This document shows, piece after piece, positions 17,800-28,472 of a stretch of DNA of 64,000 bases. Numbering within the stretch: the stretch's first letter is position 1; each line of letters begins with the position of its first letter. The notes beneath the pieces are model-generated. The model saw nothing but the letters and a program-made list of their open reading frames with translations, was not told the origin of the DNA and did not search any database. The stretch comes from Peribacillus frigoritolerans (lineage in GTDB: Bacteria; Bacillota; Bacilli; Bacillales; DSM-1321): NCBI RefSeq assembly GCF_001636405.1, contig NZ_KV440950.1, forward strand, positions 2,317,712 through 2,381,711. Direction: 5' to 3'. The position numbers were made by a program, and so were the translations under genes.

Positions 17800-18630
17800 T
17801 TGTTAAACATAACGGACGACATAAGGCAATTAAAACGATTAATAGAAACGAAAGCTCAACATCCATATTTGTTGAAGTATATACAAAAGCCAAGCTTGGA
17901 CGAAGATAAACTGATGTTGCTTTGGGGATTGTTTAACGATTTGGACGTTACAAGCGAAAAACGGAATCAATACATCATTTCAACCATGTTAGTGCAAATA
18001 GCTCTGGATACCCATGAAATCGTCTCGAATTCGGGTGAAGGAATCGAGTCGCCCGAAGTATTGAAAAATCGTCAATTACAAGTGCTTGCCGGTGATTACT
18101 ATAGTGGCTTATATTATCAAGGGCTTGCCAGTATAGGTAATGTTGATATGATCCGTATCCTTTCAAGCGCGATAAAAAAAATAAATGATAATAAAATCAT
18201 TCTATACCAACAAGGGTCGATTCAAGATGTACCAACGCTTTTAATGACGATAAAAGCGATCGAGGCTTCGCTGATTCAGAAACTTGCGGATTACTATAAT
18301 GAGCCTGCCTGGATAGAGATATCGGAAGATCTGCTGCTTTTAAAACGGTTGCATGCCGAGAAGAGAAGGTATATGAAGTCGGGGGAATCAATAGTTTTTA
18401 ATGTCCTAAGGGAAATGCCTTTTGATGACTCGATCGGTGGGGATGTTCCCATTTCGGAAAAGGAAGAACAGGTGCGCACCCAATTGGACAAGTGCCTGAG
18501 GGAAGCCAGGCAATCCGTAGAGCGCTCGATGCGGAAGCTGGCAAAGTTGGATGATGAACTACTGGAAAGAGTGAAGGCCATCTTGGAACAAACAGAGAGT
18601 ATGGCAAATTCATATGTGAAAGAAGGGTGA
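17800..18630 (+). CDS. hepS: Heptaprenyl diphosphate synthase component I
   Basis: 276 residues of the HepPP_syn_1 family, the non-catalytic subunit that pairs with HepT to make the C35 side chain of menaquinone-7. The N-terminal DIRQLKRLIETKAQHPYL and central AGDYYSGLYYQ are characteristic. The start is TTG 17800 with AAGGGTGA 6 bases upstream. It is 3 bases from menG and forms the hepS-menG-hepT operon, whose products make menaquinone for the respiratory chain (see qcrABC). A TATAAT-like -10 lies about 80 bases upstream. Confidence 0.92.
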   Translation: MLNITDDIRQLKRLIETKAQHPYLLKYIQKPSLDEDKLMLLWGLFNDLDVTSEKRNQYIISTMLVQIALDTHEIVSNSGEGIESPEVLKNRQLQVLAGDYYSGLYYQGLASIGNVDMIRILSSAIKKINDNKIILYQQGSIQDVPTLLMTIKAIEASLIQKLADYYNEPAWIEISEDLLLLKRLHAEKRRYMKSGESIVFNVLREMPFDDSIGGDVPISEKEEQVRTQLDKCLREARQSVERSMRKLAKLDDELLERVKAILEQTESMANSYVKEG

Positions 18631-18633
18631 ATC

Positions 18634-19344
18634 ATGGAGCAGTCTAAAGAGCAAAAAGTTCATCATGTCTTTGAAAAGATTTACGGAAATTATGACAAGA
18701 TGAATTCCCTCATCAGCTTTAAACAGCATCTTAAATGGCGGAAGGCTACAATGGCCATCATGAATGTCCCAAAAGGCGCCCATGCACTGGATGTATGCTG
18801 TGGAACAGCGGACTGGACCATTGCCCTTGCTAATGAAGTAGGACCAGAAGGAAAGGTTGTTGGTCTGGATTTTAGTAAAAACATGCTGAAAATCGGCGAA
18901 CAAAAGGTGAAGGAACTCAATCTGGATCAAGTTTCCCTAATGCATGGGAATGCAATGGAACTTCCTTTTGAGGATAATAGCTTTGACTATGTCACGATCG
19001 GTTTCGGGCTGCGGAATGTCCCTGATTACATGAAAGTGCTTAAAGAGTTAAACCGTGTAGCGAAGCCAGGTGGTATGGTCGTTTGCCTGGATACGTCACA
19101 GCCAACGATGCTAGGCTTTAAACAGGGATATTATTTTTATTTCCGTTTCATCATGCCCATGTTCGGCAAATTATTCGCAAAAAGCTATAGTGAATACTCA
19201 TGGCTGCAGGAATCGGCTCGAGATTTCCCAGGCATGAAAAAGCTTGAAAACATGTTTAAGCAGGCAGGAATGGAAAATGTCAGTTATAAAGCCCATTTCG
19301 GTGGGGTAGCAGCAACACATTTCGGGTACAAGCCTTCAAAATAA
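18634..19344 (+). CDS. menG: Demethylmenaquinone methyltransferase
   Basis: 236 residues of the UbiE/MenG class I SAM methyltransferases, catalysing the last step of menaquinone synthesis. The SAM-binding motif reads [12 protein letters not shown] near residue 50, and [17 protein letters not shown] near 126 and [13 protein letters not shown] near 148 are family signatures. AGAAGGGTGA precedes the ATG. Confidence 0.96.
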   Translation: MEQSKEQKVHHVFEKIYGNYDKMNSLISFKQHLKWRKATMAIMNVPKGAHALDVCCGTADWTIALANEVGPEGKVVGLDFSKNMLKIGEQKVKELNLDQVSLMHGNAMELPFEDNSFDYVTIGFGLRNVPDYMKVLKELNRVAKPGGMVVCLDTSQPTMLGFKQGYYFYFRFIMPMFGKLFAKSYSEYSWLQESARDFPGMKKLENMFKQAGMENVSYKAHFGGVAATHFGYKPSK

Positions 19345-19378
19345 GCAGAATAGCAATGGACAAAGCTGGGTGGAATGT

Positions 19379-20341
19379 ATGAAATTTAAGATGATGTATT
19401 CATTTTTGAATGCAGATTTGCAATTAATAGAAAAAGAACTGGAAGCCGCAATTGAAGCGGATTCCGCGGTTTTAAGGGAAGCTTCCCTGCATTTACTGCA
19501 ATCCGGTGGAAAACGGATCCGTCCGGTATTCGTCCTATTGGGTGCGAAGTTTGGCAACTATGATATTCATGTCGTAAAGCATGTCGCAGCGACTCTGGAA
19601 CTGATTCATACGGCTTCCCTTGTACATGATGATGTTGTGGATGATGCGGATTTACGCAGGGGGTCGGCTACCATCAAGTCGAAATGGGATAATCGTGTCG
19701 CGATGTACACAGGCGACTTCATTTTTGCTCGTGCACTGGAAATGATGGCGGTCATCGAGTCTCCGCTTGCGCATCAAATTCTCGCTGATACCATGGTTGA
19801 ACTATGTCTTGGGGAAATTGAACAAATTAAAGATAAGTATAATTTCGAACAGAATTGGCGGATATACTTTAGACGGATCAAACGGAAAACGGCATTGCTC
19901 ATTGCATCCAGCTGCCAGTTGGGAGCCATTTCAGCAGGTGTTGAAGAGGGAATTCATGAAAAGCTATTTAAATTCGGATATTATGTCGGCATGTCCTATC
20001 AAATCACCGATGATATATTGGATTTTACGGCGTCGGAAGAAGAGCTTGGTAAACCGGCCGGGAGTGATTTGATTCAAGGTAATATCACTTTACCCGTTTT
20101 GATCGCTATGGAGGATCCAAAGTTAAAAAAGCTTATCGAAACTGTTCGGGAAGATACGCCAAAAGATGAAATGTCCCATATAATCAATGCGATAAAAACT
20201 TCCGGTGCCATTGAACAGGCAGCGAGGATCAGTGATATGTATTTAGAAAAAGCTTTTACTGAGTTGAAAGGTCTTCCTGCCATTAAAGCTAGAAAAACTT
20301 TATCGGATATCGCGAAAAATATCGGAAAAAGAAAGTTTTGA
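19379..20341 (+). CDS. hepT: Heptaprenyl diphosphate synthase component II
   Basis: 320 residues of the trans-prenyltransferase fold. The first aspartate-rich motif is LVHDDVVDDAD and the second YQITDDILDF; GGKRIRP (substrate diphosphate binding) and the C-terminal IGKRKF are intact. It is the catalytic subunit for C35 chain elongation. ATG 19379 follows GGGTGGA; an in-frame GTG nine bases earlier has no binding site. The gene ends the hepS-menG-hepT group. Confidence 0.95.
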   Translation: MKFKMMYSFLNADLQLIEKELEAAIEADSAVLREASLHLLQSGGKRIRPVFVLLGAKFGNYDIHVVKHVAATLELIHTASLVHDDVVDDADLRRGSATIKSKWDNRVAMYTGDFIFARALEMMAVIESPLAHQILADTMVELCLGEIEQIKDKYNFEQNWRIYFRRIKRKTALLIASSCQLGAISAGVEEGIHEKLFKFGYYVGMSYQITDDILDFTASEEELGKPAGSDLIQGNITLPVLIAMEDPKLKKLIETVREDTPKDEMSHIINAIKTSGAIEQAARISDMYLEKAFTELKGLPAIKARKTLSDIAKNIGKRKF

Positions 20342-20389
20342 TAATGGGAGTTGCGAAACTCATCAAACAATGGTAATATTCTAAAAGTA

Positions 20390-20406
20390 TTGCCTTATAT
20401 AGGCAA
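20390..20406. repeat. Short inverted repeat upstream of ndk
   Basis: TTGCCT and AGGCAA arms around TATAT, 31 bases before the ndk start. It could be a protein-binding site; no matching known operator is recognised. Confidence 0.45.
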
Positions 20407-20437
20407 ATAACAATGATACATATTAGGAGTGACATTC

Positions 20438-20884
20438 ATGGAAAGAACATTTTTAATGGTAAAGCCTGACGGCGTTCAACGCAATTTAATCGGTGAAATC
20501 GTTTCCCGTTTCGAAAAGAAAGGCTTCCTTCTTGCAGGAGCAAAATTAATGGTCATTTCTCAAGAATTGGCTGAGCAACATTATGGCGAGCACAAAGAAC
20601 GTCCTTTCTTTGGCGAATTAGTGGACTTCATTACTTCAGGTCCTGTCTTCGCAATGGTTTGGGAAGGTGAAAATGTAATCGCTACAGCACGTCAAATGAT
20701 GGGTGCTACTAACCCTAAAGATGCAGCAGCAGCAACAATTCGTGGCGATTTTGCGGTAACTGTCGGCAAAAACATCATTCACGGATCTGATTCAGCTGAA
20801 AGCGCTGTACGTGAAATCGGTTTATTCTTCAAAGAAGAAGAACTTGTTGAGTATTCTAAACTTGTAAACGAGTGGGTTTATTAA
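20438..20884 (+). CDS. ndk: Nucleoside diphosphate kinase
   Basis: 148 residues. It phosphorylates NDPs using ATP through a phosphohistidine; the active-site histidine lies in [24 protein letters not shown] is the family N-terminus. ATG 20438 was preferred over an in-frame GTG nine bases earlier because TTAGGAG abuts that GTG but is properly spaced (8 bases) from the ATG. Confidence 0.97.
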   Translation: MERTFLMVKPDGVQRNLIGEIVSRFEKKGFLLAGAKLMVISQELAEQHYGEHKERPFFGELVDFITSGPVFAMVWEGENVIATARQMMGATNPKDAAAATIRGDFAVTVGKNIIHGSDSAESAVREIGLFFKEEELVEYSKLVNEWVY

Positions 20885-20909
20885 TTAGTACTCATCACCA
20901 TATAGGAAG

Positions 20910-20951
20910 CGGGTTTCATCGTCATTATGCGATGGAACCCGTTTTTTTTTT
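20910..20951 (+). terminator. Rho-independent terminator after ndk
   Basis: A 12-bp stem (20910-20921 with 20930-20941, one mismatch) and a run of ten T residues. Confidence 0.9.
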
Positions 20952-21046
20952 TGCATTGCTTTTTTAGCTTCCCGGGATGGTAAGGAATTATTGTGGTTTA
21001 AAGAAAATATGGCACTCTCCGATATATAAAGGGAAGGACCACTTAA

Positions 21047-21841
<795 letters not shown>

Positions 21842-21857
21842 ATACTTTTTAAAATAG

Positions 21858-21891
21858 GGACTGATTCTGCTCATTGGCGATCAGTCCTTTT
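21858..21891 (+). terminator. Terminator-like hairpin after broken cheR
   Basis: GGACTGAT (21858-21865) and ATCAGTCC (21880-21887) with a 14-base loop, followed by TTTTCG. The T tract is short. Confidence 0.6.
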
Positions 21892-22044
21892 CGTTTGTCG
21901 AGTAATAGCAAATCCAGTAGAACTCTGATTTAAAAGAAAAACTATATCGAAAATGTTTAAGTACTTGTAAAATAGAGTGAAAAGTGATTAAATTCAAACA
22001 ATATGGTTTTTACGTTTTACATATACCCACATTTCATAAAATTG

Positions 22045-22075
22045 TGGTATATTGATACATATACACTTTAAAGTG
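22045..22075 (+). promoter_or_regulatory. aroC promoter (extended -10) with palindromic operator
   Basis: TGG-TATATT (22045-22053) is an extended -10 element, placing the start near 22060. The 12-bp palindrome CACTTTAAAGTG (22064-22075) follows at about +4 to +15, immediately before the AAAGGGGG binding site. The same core occurs before hisC, so a shared repressor is plausible (inference). Confidence 0.55.
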
Positions 22076-22093
22076 CTAAAAGGGGGCTGGAAG

Positions 22094-23266
22094 ATGAGAT
22101 ATTTAACAGCGGGAGAATCACATGGTCCGCAACTGACTACTATCATTGAAGGTTTACCGGCAGGAATGCCGATTTCGAATGAGGATATCAATCAAGAATT
22201 GGGACGCCGGCAAAAAGGTCATGGACGTGGAAGAAGGATGCAGATCGAGAAAGATCAGGCTTTTATTTCTTCAGGAATCAGACATGGCTACACACTCGGT
22301 TCACCGGTCGCTTTGGTGGTCGAGAACGATGATTGGAAACATTGGACAAAGATTATGGGAAGTGAAGGGCTTTCAGAAGAGGAAGCTGAAGAAATTAAAC
22401 GTAAAATCACCCGGCCTCGTCCTGGTCATGCGGACTTGAACGGCGGGATTAAATATGGGCACCGCGATTTGAGAAATGTTCTGGAACGCTCTTCAGCCCG
22501 TGAAACGACAGTAAGGGTGGCGGCAGGTTCTGTCGCAAAAAAACTATTGTCTTTATTGGGGATAGAAGTGGCATCGCATGTTTTGGAAATTGGCGGAGTG
22601 AAGGCAGAACCGCCAAAATACGAAACGATCCAGCAATTGCAACAGGTAACAGAAGAATCTTCCGTTAGATGTTTCGACAAAAACGTAGAGCAGCAGATGA
22701 AGGATGCAATTGATGAAGCGAAACAAAAAGGAGATTCCATCGGCGGAATCGTCGAAGTCATTGTAGAAGGAATGCCGGTGGGAGTGGGAAGTTATGTGCA
22801 TTATGACCGTAAGCTTGATGCAAAACTTGCCGCAGCGATAATGAGCATCAATGCATTTAAAGGGGTGGAAATAGGTCTAGGATTTGAAGCGGCCCATCTA
22901 TTCGGCAGTGATGTCCATGATGAAATTGCATGGGATGAAGAACAGGGTTATTACCGGAAAACCAATCGCCTTGGAGGTTTTGAAGGCGGTATGACAACTG
23001 GAATGCCGATAGTTGTACGCGGTGTGATGAAGCCGATCCCCACTTTATATAAACCTTTGAAAAGTGTTGATATTGATACGAAGGAAGTGTTTGAAGCAAG
23101 TGTCGAGCGTTCCGATAGTTGTGCGGTTCCTGCAGCAGCAGTAGTTGCTGAGGCGGTAGTGGCATGGGAACTGGCGGCTGCCATCGTTGATCAATTCCCT
23201 TCAGATCGTTATGAGCAATTAGCAGAGTACATAAGATCATATCGGGAAGAAGTAAAGGGGTTTTAA
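22094..23266 (+). CDS. aroC: Chorismate synthase
   Basis: 390 residues (named aroF in B. subtilis). It makes chorismate from 5-enolpyruvylshikimate 3-phosphate using reduced [18 protein letters not shown] and the [14 protein letters not shown]-like ERSSARETT blocks are family signatures. ATG 22094 follows AAAGGGGGCTGG; the frame is open further back, but the extra residues are not conserved and cover the promoter. It heads the aromatic cluster and is 3 bases from aroB. Confidence 0.97.
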   Translation: MRYLTAGESHGPQLTTIIEGLPAGMPISNEDINQELGRRQKGHGRGRRMQIEKDQAFISSGIRHGYTLGSPVALVVENDDWKHWTKIMGSEGLSEEEAEEIKRKITRPRPGHADLNGGIKYGHRDLRNVLERSSARETTVRVAAGSVAKKLLSLLGIEVASHVLEIGGVKAEPPKYETIQQLQQVTEESSVRCFDKNVEQQMKDAIDEAKQKGDSIGGIVEVIVEGMPVGVGSYVHYDRKLDAKLAAAIMSINAFKGVEIGLGFEAAHLFGSDVHDEIAWDEEQGYYRKTNRLGGFEGGMTTGMPIVVRGVMKPIPTLYKPLKSVDIDTKEVFEASVERSDSCAVPAAAVVAEAVVAWELAAAIVDQFPSDRYEQLAEYIRSYREEVKGF

Positions 23267-23269
23267 ATC

Positions 23270-24349
23270 ATGGAATCCATCCAAATAAAAACGGCTTCCA
23301 AGCAATATCCGGTTTTAATTGGCAAGAAGGCAATCAATGAATTGCCCGAATTAATAACACAAGAGCTGAATCATCTAAACAAGATTCTGATCATAACTGA
23401 TGAGAAAGTGGCGGCACTTCATTTGCAGACTGTGAAGGACGCCCTGATCAAGACGGGAAAACCGGTCTTGCATCATGTAGTGCCAGAGGGGGAGCATGCT
23501 AAAACATTCGATGTGTTTTATGAATGCCAAAGCTTCTGCTTAACACAACAGATTAATCGCAAGTCATTGATTATTGCCCTTGGCGGCGGTGCAGTCGGTG
23601 ACTTGGCTGGATTCGTTGCAGCTACATTTATGAGAGGGATTCCATTTATACAGGTTCCGACGACTTTGCTCGCCCACGACAGTGCAGTGGGCGGCAAGGT
23701 TGCCATCAATCACCCGCTGGGGAAAAATATGATTGGGGCCTTTCATCAGCCTGAAGCCGTCATTTATGATCTGGAATTTTTAAAGACTCTGCCACTTAAA
23801 GAATTAAGGTCAGGTTTTGCAGAAGTCATTAAACATTCCTTGATAGCAGATAATGAGCTTTATCTATGGTTAAAGTCGAATATTGTTGATTTGAATGATA
23901 TAACGGATGAGCAATTCCTTACCATGATTACAAAAGGGATTAGCATTAAAGCTAAAATTGTCGAAGAGGATGAGAAGGAAAACGGCATTCGTGCCTTTTT
24001 GAATTTTGGTCATACGCTTGGACATGCAGTGGAAGGTTCAATGGGATACGGAAACTTTACGCATGGGGAATCGATTTTAATCGGGATGGTATACGCTCTA
24101 AAACTAAGCAGAAAGAAAGTGGATCTCGATTTCAAACTAGATGAGTTTATTGCCTGGGTTTCTTCTTTAGGTTATCAAATAACCATTCCAACCCGACTTG
24201 AACATGAAATGCTGCTTGAATTAATGAAAACAGACAAAAAATCGGTCAATGATGCAGCTACCTTTGTCCTGCTAAACGAAGTAGGGTCACCGCTATTAAT
24301 GGATATAGCCGACTCTGAGCTGATAGAGGAAATGGCGGAGATGATTTAG
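23270..24349 (+). CDS. aroB: 3-dehydroquinate synthase
   Basis: 359 residues. An NAD- and divalent-metal-dependent enzyme that closes DAHP to 3-dehydroquinate, step two of the shikimate pathway. The GGGAVGDLAGFVA nucleotide-binding block, PTTLLAHDSAVGGK, and metal-ligand segments FAEVIKHS, NFGHTLGHA and THGES are all present. It is cotranscribed with aroC and aroH by spacing. Confidence 0.97.
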   Translation: MESIQIKTASKQYPVLIGKKAINELPELITQELNHLNKILIITDEKVAALHLQTVKDALIKTGKPVLHHVVPEGEHAKTFDVFYECQSFCLTQQINRKSLIIALGGGAVGDLAGFVAATFMRGIPFIQVPTTLLAHDSAVGGKVAINHPLGKNMIGAFHQPEAVIYDLEFLKTLPLKELRSGFAEVIKHSLIADNELYLWLKSNIVDLNDITDEQFLTMITKGISIKAKIVEEDEKENGIRAFLNFGHTLGHAVEGSMGYGNFTHGESILIGMVYALKLSRKKVDLDFKLDEFIAWVSSLGYQITIPTRLEHEMLLELMKTDKKSVNDAATFVLLNEVGSPLLMDIADSELIEEMAEMI

Positions 24350-24373
24350 AGTTCAGTAGAAGGGGGACTATGT

Positions 24374-24742
24374 GTGATAAGAGGAATAAGGGGTGCCACT
24401 ACAGTAGAAAGTGACACAGAAATGGAAGTGATTTCTGCTGTCGAAAAGTTGATGGCCGAGATCATTCAGGTCAACGAAGTTGATCCCGATATGGTAGCTT
24501 CTGTATTTTTTTCTGCTACGGAAGAGATTCGTTCTGTCTTCCCTGCCAAAGCCTTGAGGAAATTCGAAGGCTGGACTTATGTACCGGTTACATGCATGAA
24601 AGAAATACCGGTGAGCAATTCCTTGCCATTTTGCATCCGGGTCATGATCCACGTAAATACGACAAAATCTCAAAAAGAGATACAGCATGTATACCAGGCA
24701 GGGGCTACGGTATTACGGCCAGATTTGACAAAGCGGATATAA
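24374..24742 (+). CDS. aroH: Chorismate mutase, AroH type
   Basis: 122 residues, the monofunctional trimeric mutase that converts chorismate to prephenate for phenylalanine and tyrosine. RGIRGATTVESD at the N-terminus (catalytic Arg7 region) and CIRVMIHVNT (second active-site arginine) are diagnostic. The start is GTG 24374 after AGAAGGGGG; an ATG four bases upstream is out of frame. In B. subtilis the trp operon follows; here hisC follows after 81 bases. Confidence 0.95.
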   Translation: MIRGIRGATTVESDTEMEVISAVEKLMAEIIQVNEVDPDMVASVFFSATEEIRSVFPAKALRKFEGWTYVPVTCMKEIPVSNSLPFCIRVMIHVNTTKSQKEIQHVYQAGATVLRPDLTKRI

Positions 24743-24764
24743 GATGATCATAAATCTATGAATA

Positions 24765-24800
24765 TGATATACTAATCTCACACTTTCTTACTTTAAAGTG
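24765..24800 (+). promoter_or_regulatory. hisC promoter (extended -10) with palindromic operator
   Basis: TGA-TATACT (24765-24773) is an extended -10. TACTTTAAAGTG (24789-24800) contains the same ACTTTAAAGT palindrome found before aroC and lies just after the expected start site. In both places it is followed within one or two bases by TAAAA. Confidence 0.55.
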
Positions 24801-24823
24801 ATAAAAATATAGAGGTGATTGAC

Positions 24824-25936
24824 ATGAAATGGAATGAAGCGGTCCTTTCCTTGAAGTCTTATCAACCGGGAAAATCCACTGATGAAGTGAAAAAACTATA
24901 CGGGTTGGAAAAAATCACGAAATTAGCTTCAAATGAAAATCCTTTTGGCTGTTCGGAAAAGGTCAAGGAATCCGTTAGGAATTCAACCCATTCGTTTGCC
25001 ATCTATCCAGATGGATATGCAACGATGCTAAGGGAAGCTGTTGCGAAACATACAGGTGTGAAAGAAACTCAGCTTATTTTTGGAAATGGATCTGATGAGA
25101 ACATTCAAATCATCTCCAGGAGTCTATTGGGAGCTGGAAAGAATACGGTCATGGCAACAGGCACTTTTTCGCAGTATCGCCATAATGCCATACTAGAAGG
25201 AGCGGAAATCAGGGAAGTTCCTCATATTGACGGTGCTCATGATCTAGAAGGAATGCTTAAAGTAATAGATGATGAAACATCGGTTGTATGGCTTTGTACA
25301 CCAAATAATCCAACAGGTAAATACATTTCGGAACAGGACTTATTATCGTTCATCGAAAAAGTGCCGGAAGATGTTCTTATCGTTTTGGATGAAGCTTATT
25401 GTGAATATGCAACGGCTGAGGATTACCCTAGAACGAATCAATGGATCAATAAATATAAAAATTTGATCATACTCCGGACTTTCTCAAAAATTTATGGACT
25501 TGCCAGTTTTAGGGTAGGGTACGGTTTGGCGGATGAGGATATCATCCAGAAACTAGATCCATCCCGGGAACCATTCAATGTGAACACATTTGCACAGAAT
25601 ATTGCTATCGTCGCTTTGGAAGATCAGGCCTTCATTGAAAAATGCAAGGAAGAAAATCAAAAAGGGCTAAAGCAGTACTATGAATTTTGCAATAAGGAAA
25701 ATTTGGCTTATTACGCGTCACAAGGTAATTTCATCTTTATCCATTTTAAACAGGATGCCGATGTGGTATTTCAATATTTGCTTGAGCGCGGCTTCATCGC
25801 AAGGTCGGGGAAATCTTTCGGTTTTCCTAACAGCCTGAGGGTAACGATTGGTTCTACGGAAGAAAATGAAGGAATGATCCATGCTATTAAGGCTTTTTTG
25901 AATGAAGTTGAGGCACCTTCTGATTCGCTGCTTTAA
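24824..25936 (+). CDS. hisC: Histidinol-phosphate / aromatic aminotransferase
   Basis: 370 residues of the class I/II PLP aminotransferases. ASNENPFG near the start, CTPNNPTG, the PLP aspartate in VLDEAYCEY and the Schiff-base lysine in LRTFSKIYGLA are visible. In Bacillus this enzyme serves both histidine synthesis and the last transamination to tyrosine and phenylalanine, which explains its place between aroH and tyrA. ATG 24824 follows AGAGGTG; a GTG nine bases earlier sits inside that site. It has its own promoter and a shared operator (separate entry). Confidence 0.95.
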   Translation: MKWNEAVLSLKSYQPGKSTDEVKKLYGLEKITKLASNENPFGCSEKVKESVRNSTHSFAIYPDGYATMLREAVAKHTGVKETQLIFGNGSDENIQIISRSLLGAGKNTVMATGTFSQYRHNAILEGAEIREVPHIDGAHDLEGMLKVIDDETSVVWLCTPNNPTGKYISEQDLLSFIEKVPEDVLIVLDEAYCEYATAEDYPRTNQWINKYKNLIILRTFSKIYGLASFRVGYGLADEDIIQKLDPSREPFNVNTFAQNIAIVALEDQAFIEKCKEENQKGLKQYYEFCNKENLAYYASQGNFIFIHFKQDADVVFQYLLERGFIARSGKSFGFPNSLRVTIGSTEENEGMIHAIKAFLNEVEAPSDSLL

Positions 25937-25983
25937 CGTTTCATCATACCTAGAGGAGCATAAAAGATGCGGGGGAGAGAAGA

Positions 25984-27087
25984 GTGAAGGGTAAGGTTTT
26001 TGTAATAGGTTTAGGTCTAATAGGCGGATCATTGGCCATGGCTGTACGCCATGCACATCCTGAAGCCGTGATTGTTGGTATGGACCTAAGTGAAAAGAAT
26101 ATTCAACTATCGATGCTATTGGGGATCATTGATGATTCTGTATCATCTTTGGAAGCGGGAGCATGTGAAGCTGATTTGATTCTACTTGCTGTGCCTGTCA
26201 ATGAAACCGTGAAGATTTTAGCTCAATTGGCTGATATGGATTTAAAAAGTGATGTCCTCATATCTGATGCAGGAAGTACGAAGGATACAGTCGTTAAGGC
26301 AGCGAAACCATTGATAGATAAAGGGGTGGCCTTCATTGGGGGGCACCCTATGGCTGGTTCCCATAAGAGCGGCGCTGCGGCAGCCAAATTACATTTATTC
26401 GAACATGCATTTTATTTGCTTACTCCCGGGGACACCATCAAAGAAGAAAGAGTTGAGCAGCTGAAAGGGTGGCTGCAGGGGACAAGAGCTAACTTTCTTA
26501 TTGTTAGTCCTGCCACACACGATAAGCTGACTGGGGTCATTAGTCATTTTCCACATATTGTCGCATCAGGGCTCGTCAAGCAGGCAGAAAACTACAGTAA
26601 GGAAAACAAGTTGATTTCAAGGCTCGCAGCAGGTGGATTCCGGGATATTACCAGAATCGCCTCAAGCAGTCCGGAAATGTGGCGTGACATTTTGTTACAT
26701 AACCGGGATGTGCTGCTTGAATTAATGAATGATTGGCTGAATGAAATGGAGCATATAAAAGGTCTGGTTGCGAATGAAGAAAGTGAAGAAATCCTTCGAT
26801 TCTTTACCGATGCCAAGATTTTCAGGGATGATTTGCCGACACATGCGAAAGGCGCCATACCAGCGTTTTATGATTTATATATCGATATACCGGATTATGC
26901 CGGAATAATTTCTGAGATTACCGGCTATTTGGCACAAGAAGGTATCAGCATTACAAACATAAGGATCATTGAAACCAGGGAAGAGATATACGGCGTGCTG
27001 GTCATCAGTTTCCAAACGGATGTTGATCGCATAAAAGCTGCGGAGTGTATTTCAAGACATACAGATTATGAAACGATCCTGGCATAA
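25984..27087 (+). CDS. tyrA: Prephenate dehydrogenase with C-terminal ACT domain
   Basis: 367 residues. The N-terminal Rossmann motif [10 protein letters not shown] is followed by [12 protein letters not shown] and the [13 protein letters not shown] active-site region; the final 75 residues ([29 protein letters not shown]) form an ACT domain, the usual site of tyrosine feedback inhibition. It oxidatively decarboxylates prephenate to 4-hydroxyphenylpyruvate. The start is GTG 25984 after GGGGGAGAGAAGA. 22 bases separate it from aroA. Confidence 0.96.
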   Translation: MKGKVFVIGLGLIGGSLAMAVRHAHPEAVIVGMDLSEKNIQLSMLLGIIDDSVSSLEAGACEADLILLAVPVNETVKILAQLADMDLKSDVLISDAGSTKDTVVKAAKPLIDKGVAFIGGHPMAGSHKSGAAAAKLHLFEHAFYLLTPGDTIKEERVEQLKGWLQGTRANFLIVSPATHDKLTGVISHFPHIVASGLVKQAENYSKENKLISRLAAGGFRDITRIASSSPEMWRDILLHNRDVLLELMNDWLNEMEHIKGLVANEESEEILRFFTDAKIFRDDLPTHAKGAIPAFYDLYIDIPDYAGIISEITGYLAQEGISITNIRIIETREEIYGVLVISFQTDVDRIKAAECISRHTDYETILA

Positions 27088-27109
27088 TAATATAGGGAAG
27101 GATGGTTTT

Positions 27110-28396
27110 ATGAATACTAAAAAATTACAAACGAACATCCAAACATTGCGTGGTTCGATTGCCATACCTGGAGATAAGTCGATCTCGCATCGTTCGATAA
27201 TGTTTGGAGCCCTTGCCGAAGGGGAAACGACAGTAACTAATTTTCTTCCAGGAGCTGATTGTTTAAGTACGATTTCCTGTTTTAAGCAGCTTGGGGTCCA
27301 TATTGAACAAGATGGCCAGCACGTCAAAATTGAAGGCAAAGGTTTTAATGGATTAAAGGAACCTGAATCAGTACTGGATGTCGGAAATTCTGGTACCACG
27401 ATCAGGTTAATGATGGGCATATTGGCAGGACAGGATTTTTCAGCCGTTTTGGCAGGTGACGAATCGATAGCCAAACGTCCAATGACCCGGGTAGTCAACC
27501 CACTACGTCAGATGGGAGCAACCATTGATGGCCGAAAAGGAGCCGAATATACCCCCCTTGCCATAAGAGGAGGCAAATTACAAGGGTTTCGCTACGAATT
27601 GCCTGTAGCGAGTGCACAGGTGAAATCTGCGATAATCTTGGCTGGTTTACAGGCAGAAGGTGAAACGATCATAATCGAACCGGAAGAGACCCGTGATCAT
27701 ACAGAACGAATGATCCAGGAGTTTGGCGGTAAAATCGAAAAGGACGGCCATACGATTAAAGTAAGCGGAAATCAAGTCTTCAAAGGGACGGCCATCCATG
27801 TGCCGGGTGATATTTCTTCGGCAGCTTTCTTCATGGTGGCTGCAGCGATTACGGAAAATAGTGAAGTGGTATTAAAGAATGTGGGCCTTAATTCGACAAG
27901 GACTGGAATCATCGAAGTCATGAAATCGATGGGGGCTGATATCACGATAGAGAAGAAGACGAGCGAGGGCGAACCTGCAGGTGACATCACGGTCAGAAGC
28001 TCCCGGTTAAAAGGAACGACCATCAGCGGTGATTTAATTCCCCGTCTCATCGATGAAATACCGGTAATTGCACTTCTGGCGACACAGGCAGAAGGGATAA
28101 CGACGATCAAGGATGCAGCGGAATTAAAAGTGAAAGAGACGAATCGAATTGATACTGTTGCAAATGAGCTTTCCATCCTGGGGGCGGATATAACCCCGAC
28201 AGCAGACGGATTGATCATCAAAGGCCGTAAAGCCCTGAATGGAGGTATGGTTACAAGCCATGGGGATCATCGTATCGGGATGATGCTTGCTGTAGCGGCT
28301 TTGATAACGGAAGGGGAAGTGGAACTTGCCGACCCTGATGCCATCGATGTATCATATCCACAATTTTTTGGGCATTTGACGCAATTGATAAAGTAA
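27110..28396 (+). CDS. aroA: 3-phosphoshikimate 1-carboxyvinyltransferase (EPSP synthase)
   Basis: 428 residues (aroE in B. subtilis nomenclature). It joins phosphoenolpyruvate to shikimate 3-phosphate. Signatures include [10 protein letters not shown] at about 19-28, [12 protein letters not shown] near 90, KRPMTRVV near 122, and [11 protein letters not shown] and SHGDHRIGM near the C-terminus. ATG 27110 follows AGGGAAGGATGG; the frame extends upstream into tyrA without conservation. Confidence 0.97.
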   Translation: MNTKKLQTNIQTLRGSIAIPGDKSISHRSIMFGALAEGETTVTNFLPGADCLSTISCFKQLGVHIEQDGQHVKIEGKGFNGLKEPESVLDVGNSGTTIRLMMGILAGQDFSAVLAGDESIAKRPMTRVVNPLRQMGATIDGRKGAEYTPLAIRGGKLQGFRYELPVASAQVKSAIILAGLQAEGETIIIEPEETRDHTERMIQEFGGKIEKDGHTIKVSGNQVFKGTAIHVPGDISSAAFFMVAAAITENSEVVLKNVGLNSTRTGIIEVMKSMGADITIEKKTSEGEPAGDITVRSSRLKGTTISGDLIPRLIDEIPVIALLATQAEGITTIKDAAELKVKETNRIDTVANELSILGADITPTADGLIIKGRKALNGGMVTSHGDHRIGMMLAVAALITEGEVELADPDAIDVSYPQFFGHLTQLIK

Positions 28397-28400
28397 ATAT

Positions 28401-28442
28401 AAAAAAAGTTTACATACCTTATTTGGTCTGTAAACTTTTTTT
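28401..28442 (+). terminator. Rho-independent terminator after aroA
   Basis: A perfect 14-bp stem (28401-28414 with 28429-28442) with flanking A and T runs closes the aromatic cluster. Confidence 0.92.
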
Positions 28443-28458
28443 AAATGCTTAAAAGTGT

Positions 28459-28472
28459 TGAAAGCGCTAACA
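28459..28472 (+). promoter_or_regulatory. Catabolite-responsive element (cre), perfect consensus match
   Basis: TGAAAGCGCTAACA matches TGWAANCGNTNWCA at every position. It lies in the aroA-ypiA gap, 294 bases before ypiA, after the aroA terminator. CcpA-HPr(Ser-P) binding and control of the ypiA transcript are inferred. Confidence 0.7.

Noticed and set aside
24743-24823. Degenerate trp gene or TRAP-binding leader before hisC
   Set aside because: Too short, and no series of GAG/UAG repeats is present.
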